In this document: positions 59,046-64,000 of the stretch, in pieces
How positions within the stretch are numbered: position 1 is the stretch's first letter
Layout of the letters: the number at the start of each line of letters is the position of its first letter
Position numbers and translations under genes: made by a program
The notes under the pieces: generated by a model
What the model was told of the DNA's origin: nothing
What the model saw: the letters and a program-made list of their open reading frames with translations, nothing else
The model's database searches: none
Assembly: GCF_001638985.1 (NCBI RefSeq)
Contig: NW_017265145.1
Span: forward strand, 620,001-684,000
From: Phycomyces blakesleeanus NRRL 1555(-)
Taxonomy: Eukaryota; Mucoromycota; Mucoromycetes; Mucorales; Phycomycetaceae
Length of the DNA: 64,000 nucleotides
Direction: 5' to 3'

Positions 59046-62000
59046 CTATTGCATGACGTGGTTGAGATCACGATGTTGTAAAATGGGTATGTTGTCGTTG
59101 TCTCCGAACAGGGTGAGAAGACTATTAAATAAGATTTTTATTTTGCTATTATTGAGTTCCGCCACAGAGTTGACGACAAGAGCTTTGTTCAATTTTGCAG
59201 TGGTAGGGAAATTAATCACTTCATAACAAATTTCTTGAAACATCTGTGAGGCGATCATGCTGGAATTATCGTTGTCAATTGATTTTTTGATGCCTTCGAA
59301 ATCTGCATATGTGAACACAGTCAACGGCTGACAAAAACACCACATGGCAACATGGCTTGAAGCATAGAAAAGTATATATGAAGTTGGATAGTGGAATTGC
59401 ACATGTAATTGTTTCATTTGACCAATGAGGTAAGATATGTGAATAGAAGATGCTTTGCTGTTCAAAGCAAGTGCAACTGCCTTTTCCCAACTTCCTTGAT
59501 CAACGTAAATGTTTGATGTTTGTGGCAAAATTGTAATTGTTGACGATAATGGACCGATTTTGGGGTCTTCCGGGATATTGATATGAATACTCAAAGTAAT
59601 AAGTCTAGTGCATGATAAAGACCCGATGACAGGCTTGAATCAATCTTGAGTGCTCTGAACACAAGGCCAAACATCATAATAAATGCTTGTCGCTGGAAGT
59701 AAAGAGGAACACATAGATACCAGCACATCTCAATGAATATCCACATTTTTTGTAATTCCGTACACTTCAATGGTGTTAATCATGATTGCTACACTAGATG
59801 ATACATTCAACAGAATTGCATCAGCCAAAACGCGAGCACAGGCAAAATGAGATTCGACTCATGTTGCCAATCGCCGTTTAGTAAAGTTGAGACTTCATCA
59901 TTCAACTGGAAATACGTTAATTGCAAGATTAAGTTACGAAGCGGCGAACCATGAATGAGTGATGCAAAGTTCGAATAAACGTTTAGTTTCATTCTGTCCC
60001 CTTCGATGCGCTTGCGCTTTTCCGATAAGATGGCTGCTGTAAATGAGAATTGAATACTGCTGAATCTGAGAGTAAGACTGAAGGATAAAATAATATCCTC
60101 AGCTATTCCAGTCAAACGGATCTGCCTTTAAGATATTATTTGGCGCTAGCGGCACGTGACTACTAGTGAAAACCCGGTATTATAAATAAGTCCAGATACC
60201 GATCTTTAAGAAAGACAGTTTCTCTTCCTAACAAAACTCGTATATCTATTCAGTGACTGACTATAAAGATAGTTTGCCATAAGTTGTCTCCAAAAGCTCC
60301 TTGCTAGAATCTCCCTTGATATCCGGCAGTATATCACGTGTAGGGAAGTCTCGCCAATAATAAAATTAACTGTAGACAGACAAGGTGTGATATGATTGGC
60401 AAGATAAGAATCCTTTTTATTCAAATCTTATTTTTGAGTTTTCATCTGTCTACCGCTATCATTATCACCATAACATGGGATATAAAAGTACATATACTAT
60501 ATCTATAGCATCATCATACTTTCATCTACATATTTCTTTTATTGTGTGAACACTTGATTGAGAGACTACAACCACAATTAAATTAATGTTATGAAACATT
60601 ACCCGATCTGGGTCGGAATACTAAAATATTACCAATAGCATAAATGCTATTCTTTACAAAAACTCTCTGGCCGATCGGGCTGGAGAAGTATCAGATCAAT
60701 TAGTCTTTCTGGATCTTTCCAGAATAACAATACTCCTGGAAGATCCACCATTATGATAAAGATGACTTAAGCACATACTGAAATACGAATTAGGAAACAT
60801 ATAAGTTTTATTATTATTTACTATTCTTTTTGAAATAAGCAACCTACACAAGTTCTCACGAAGTCTATAGTATACCTTTTTAATTGTTTTTATTTCTCTA
60901 CACAAAAATAGCTTTGTATTCAAATACATTGTTAAACATCTTCTTAATGTTGGTAGCGTGACTGAGCGCATTGTATCCTATAACTTTATCTTGATTATCA
61001 GAGCATGTCAAGGCAAATGGTTCAAATTCCATTTTGTCAATGATCCAGGCATTTCTATCTTTATCATCTAAGCGACAGTTCATTGATTGACGAGCATTAA
61101 TAATGGCTTGAGAATGCTCCCAAAGTATGACATTGCTTACCACTTTATCCAGTATGTGCTTTATTGTCTTGACTGTTGGAACAGCAATAAGGTCCATGGA
61201 CAAATTTGCAACGTCGTTATCGGAATCATCTGGCAAACATAATTTAGATGAGCAACTGAACCTTTTGTGTATGTGTTTATCTTCGATTTAATCAAATATC
61301 TGTATTATTCAAACAATCACCTTTGGATCGCTTAATGTGGTTGCTCAGGGAGTCCAAATTATCGTATACTTTGTTGCGAAAAGGACAATGACGGCTGGTG
61401 TCTAGTCTTTCTACTACGAGTACTTAATTTTTACCTAGAGAGAAACAAGTTTATTATCCTTGACCAACGTGTTAATAGACTTCCAGCCATTTCTCTTATT
61501 ACCATTGTTATCAATCGCTTCGTCGATAATCATGACACCGTAAGACAAAGCAAAGGGAAAAAAGGGGAAAAAAGTGCGGTCGTGAGAAAAAGGGAGAAAA
61601 GTATGCCACAACAAAGCAAACGCTTTTTCATAATCTCCTACCATTTTGTAACCATTGCTGGCCAACAGTCTTTGACACACAGTCCTCACACAATATTTCC
61701 CAGCAGAGATGCAAAAGTGAACAAGTATAAGAATAAAAGCATTGTCAAATATAGCCAAGCATGTCAAAATGAGATACAACAATGCTTATACATTAGTCAA
61801 ATGACAAGAACATAACATTATTGCCATGAACGCGATATTCTATCTGCCACAAGCTGGAGAAATCAGCTTTCATCGAAATATCAGGTTCAACAGCTATTGA
61901 ACAAGAGTACCTCTTTATCTTAGCCATGCTTTGTCTGTTATGTGAACAGAAAAGCCAAAATAACTTGAACAAAAGAATGAAACTTGTTTATCGGTCTCGT

Positions 62001-62109
62001 CAAACGCATGCAATTTGCCGAGATTTTTGCTGGCGGTCTTGAAAGCTGCCGAGATTTTTGCTGGCGATGAAAAATGGCCAGGGCCTCTCTCTCTACATGT
62101 TAGTATCAA
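59046..62109 (-). pseudogene. unrecognised decayed coding region interrupted by LTR1 copy C
   Basis: Several minus-strand frames read like protein: 61782-61435 ([20 protein letters not shown]), 61236-60898 ([20 protein letters not shown]), 60060-59807 (KRKRIEGDRMKLNVYSNFAS, NLILQLTYFQLNDE) and 59594-59046 (SIHINIPEDPKIGPLSSTIT, YEVINFPTTAKLNKALVVNS). Their order suggests one gene or element, broken by stops, shifts and an LTR1 copy (60038-60905). I recognise no family, so the function is unknown. It could be a lineage-specific gene or part of a transposon. Treat exon limits as unknown. Confidence 0.4.
60038..60905 (+). mobile_element. degenerate solo LTR of family LTR1 (copy C) with an internal insert
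   Basis: Starts TGTAAATGAGAATTGAATACTGCTG and matches LTR1 copy A through CCAGTCAAACGGATCT. It then carries about 310 bp of unrelated sequence (about 60146-60455). It resumes at ATCATTATCACCATAACATGGG and follows copy A to CACAAGTTCTCACGAAG. The 3' end is eroded (CTCTACACA near 60905). No clear target duplication. Older than copies A and B. Confidence 0.8.
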
Positions 62110-63199
62110 AATCTTTGTTATCTATAGATCTAATAGTGTCGCTAACCATACCTGAGTTTATTATAGAGAGAGATAATCAAATGGACACATATACATATAT
62201 ATACACATTATGTGCATTAACATAATAGGTAGTATTGAAAGATTCTTTCATCTTATTTTTTGGACAACCGCTAAAAACGGAACTCATCTGATAGTCGATC
62301 AAAATGAATAAGAGTCTTTATTTTATTTTATTTGATTTTAGTTTAATTAATTTGTGGTTGTGGGATTGTGCTTGGTAGTGTGATAGACTATGGGGAGTAA
62401 ACATTAACAGGATCTGTGTTTTTTTTTGGATAGCCTTTGTATAGAGAGTGATGTTCTGATCGATCAGATGATACATACAATACACAAACTAACAGCATAT
62501 TTATGTGAGTATGTGTGTATGAATGTGTACAACGTCTTCAATGTACAAATAAGCTCTGTACACAATTACAAGCTGAGAATATTTAAAGAAAAAATAGAAA
62601 GGTGATTTGAGAACCGCTTTCCAAAGTACTATACTACATAATGCTTAGATCATTATAGTTTAACCAGGATAAAATACATTAAAAAAAAACATATATATAT
62701 TATATACCTCAATGCTCATCTTTTATTGCACAGATATTATATAATAATAACACAACCCTGTATATCTATATCTATATACTATTTATTATCTTTTGACGAT
62801 TTACTAAAAAGAATGCCCGTAGTGCGCCCGTAGTCTATAGTGTGACGTGACTTGCTTCCCCTTTCTTCATATCATAGATTTTAAAAATACAGATATAATA
62901 TAAAAAGAATGAGATTATACTATAAAACTTTTATATATATTTATCAGATCAAAGATTAAAAGCGGGTTATTAAAGGTGCCTGTATTTTAACGTTATTTAA
63001 TATCTTTTGCACTGTATTAATATTAATCTTAATCGATTCTTTTCTCTATTATCTACAAGTGCAAGTGCAAGGGCAAGTGCAAATACAACTGCCAATACAA
63101 AAATACAAGCCTTTTTGTATATATTAAATATATATTATATATATATTTATTTTTATACTTTAAAAAGAATCAATGCTTTATTAGATCTATTTATTTAAC

Positions 63200-63232
<33 letters not shown>

Positions 63233-63673
63233 TACAATAATCTGTTGCACAGTCAATTCTGGAAGAGGACTAGAATGTTACCTTTAGGAGAGGAACACAA
63301 GGGGTGACGACACTCGGTAGTGGACATTAAAATTAGATCTGATATCTAATTCTTTGAAATTTTAAAGCAAGAAAAAGAAAAAAGCAGGAAGAAATATGGT
63401 TTCTTTTTGGCTTGTTCATTGGTAATTCTTTCTTTTATCCGAGCCAAATTAATCTCACCTTTCTTCCCTCCTCTTCCTCCTCTTCCATATTCTATATTTT
63501 ATCCTTCTTTTTTTTAATCTTTTTCTTCTTCTTCTTTTTGACTGTTGTCTATATTGTGCAAATATTTATATATAATATATATCTATATAAATACAAAGAA
63601 AAGAAAAGAAAGCAATAAAGAAGAAGAATAAACGGCTGTCATATATTATAAATATAAATATTTCTTTTATCAG
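62110..63673. other. AT-rich intergenic region
   Basis: No credible gene. An ATA/ATT run (63203-63231), other AT-rich simple sequence and a TTC-rich tract (63464-63535) that may lead into the next gene. Confidence 0.5.
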
Positions 63674-63761
63674 ATGGTTTTGGACAATCAGTCACAACAT
63701 GAACAAATTGAGCTTGGTTGGATCAATGTAGTTGAAGCCTCTTCATTTGTTATCTTTGCTG
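63674..63761 (+). CDS. first exon of an unidentified gene, cut by the window end
   Basis: ATG after TTTTATCAG opens a frame MVLDNQSQHEQIELGWINVV then EASSFVIFAG, ending at a GTAAAC donor (63762, phase 1). The second half is hydrophobic, as in a membrane protein start; fungal UPF0014-type proteins begin their first membrane helix with a W-N-V pattern of this kind, but the match is too short to name. The presumed intron contains a pentanucleotide microsatellite. Downstream exons lie outside the window. Confidence 0.4.
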
Positions 63762-63774
63762 GTAAACCGAAGTC

Positions 63775-63884
63775 TATTATATTATATTATATTATATTAT
63801 ATTATATTATATTATATTATATTATATTATATTACATTATATTACATTACATTACATTACATTACATTACATTACATTACATTA
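63775..63884 (+). repeat. ATTAT/ATTAC pentanucleotide microsatellite
   Basis: Pure five-base period of about 110 bp. The unit is ATTAT for the first half or more, a mixed zone, then ATTAC units up to about 63884. It lies in the presumed first intron of the gene starting at 63674. Confidence 0.9.
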
Positions 63885-64000
63885 GTATTGAAACAAAAAT
63901 TCAGTTACCAAAAAAAAACAAGAAAAGAAAAGCTTACTCATCCTGTTATTATATATGTACATATATGTATCTGCTCTGATTTATTAGCATTCATCAGCCT

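Noticed and set aside
62016..62066. 20-bp direct repeat TGCCGAGATTTTTGCTGGCG, 31 bp apart
   Set aside because: Only two copies, within the decayed region; most simply a local duplication.

Overview
The window looks like nuclear DNA of a filamentous fungus, most likely an early-diverging one (Mucoromycota-like; Phycomyces or a relative would fit, but this is inference). The signs are AT-rich DNA, many short GT-AG introns of about 40-90 bp, a formin with FH3-FH1-FH2 order, housekeeping genes at fungal spacing, FAR1/MULE and Harbinger-type transposases, and scattered solo LTRs. There is no operon structure and nothing bacterial.

Layout. 1-1.7 kb: the end of a PIF/Harbinger-like DNA transposon with a transposase exon pair (+) and a convergent Myb/SANT-like gene (-). 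2.1-8.2 kb: a multi-exon formin (-). 8.2-11.95 kb: a gene-free gap between divergent genes. 11.95-13.5 kb: an oxysterol-binding protein (+). 13.5-26 kb: a repeat-rich accessory block. It holds a tRNA-Asn, two solo-LTR families nested in each other, a broken FAR1/MULE transposase gene with an OTU-protease tail and duplicated mini-exons, and two inverted-repeat elements. 26.0-27.1 kb: V-ATPase subunit E (-). 27.8-29.35 kb: mannose-6-phosphate isomerase (+). 30.5-39.7 kb: a giant FMP27/BLTP2-type bridge-like lipid transfer protein (-). 40.3-42.4 kb: a SET-domain methyltransferase (-). 42.8-44.5 kb: a coiled-coil protein with a CC1-box and a C-terminal membrane segment (+). 45.0-48 kb: a THP3/LENG8-like SAC3-domain protein (-), divergent from TTI1 (48.2-51.6 kb, +). 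52.4-54.2 kb: a three-LIM protein (+). 54.7-55.5 kb: a RINGv (MARCH-like) membrane protein (+). 56.4-57.35 kb: a homeodomain protein (+). 57.4-63.6 kb: gene-poor, with an unrecognised decayed coding region interrupted by a third recognisable LTR1 copy. 63.67 kb to the end: the first exon of a gene running off the window.

Functionally the core genes are unrelated housekeeping and cell-organisation functions: actin nucleation, sterol/PI4P exchange, organelle acidification, mannose supply for cell wall and glycosylation, ER-contact lipid transport, PIKK maturation, mRNA processing and vesicle or dynein adaptors. The strongest unusual material is (a) the reciprocal nesting of two LTR families, datable by target-site duplications, (b) the tandem exon-intron duplication in the MULE gene, and (c) the tail-anchored CC1-box protein, a candidate dynein adaptor in a fungus.
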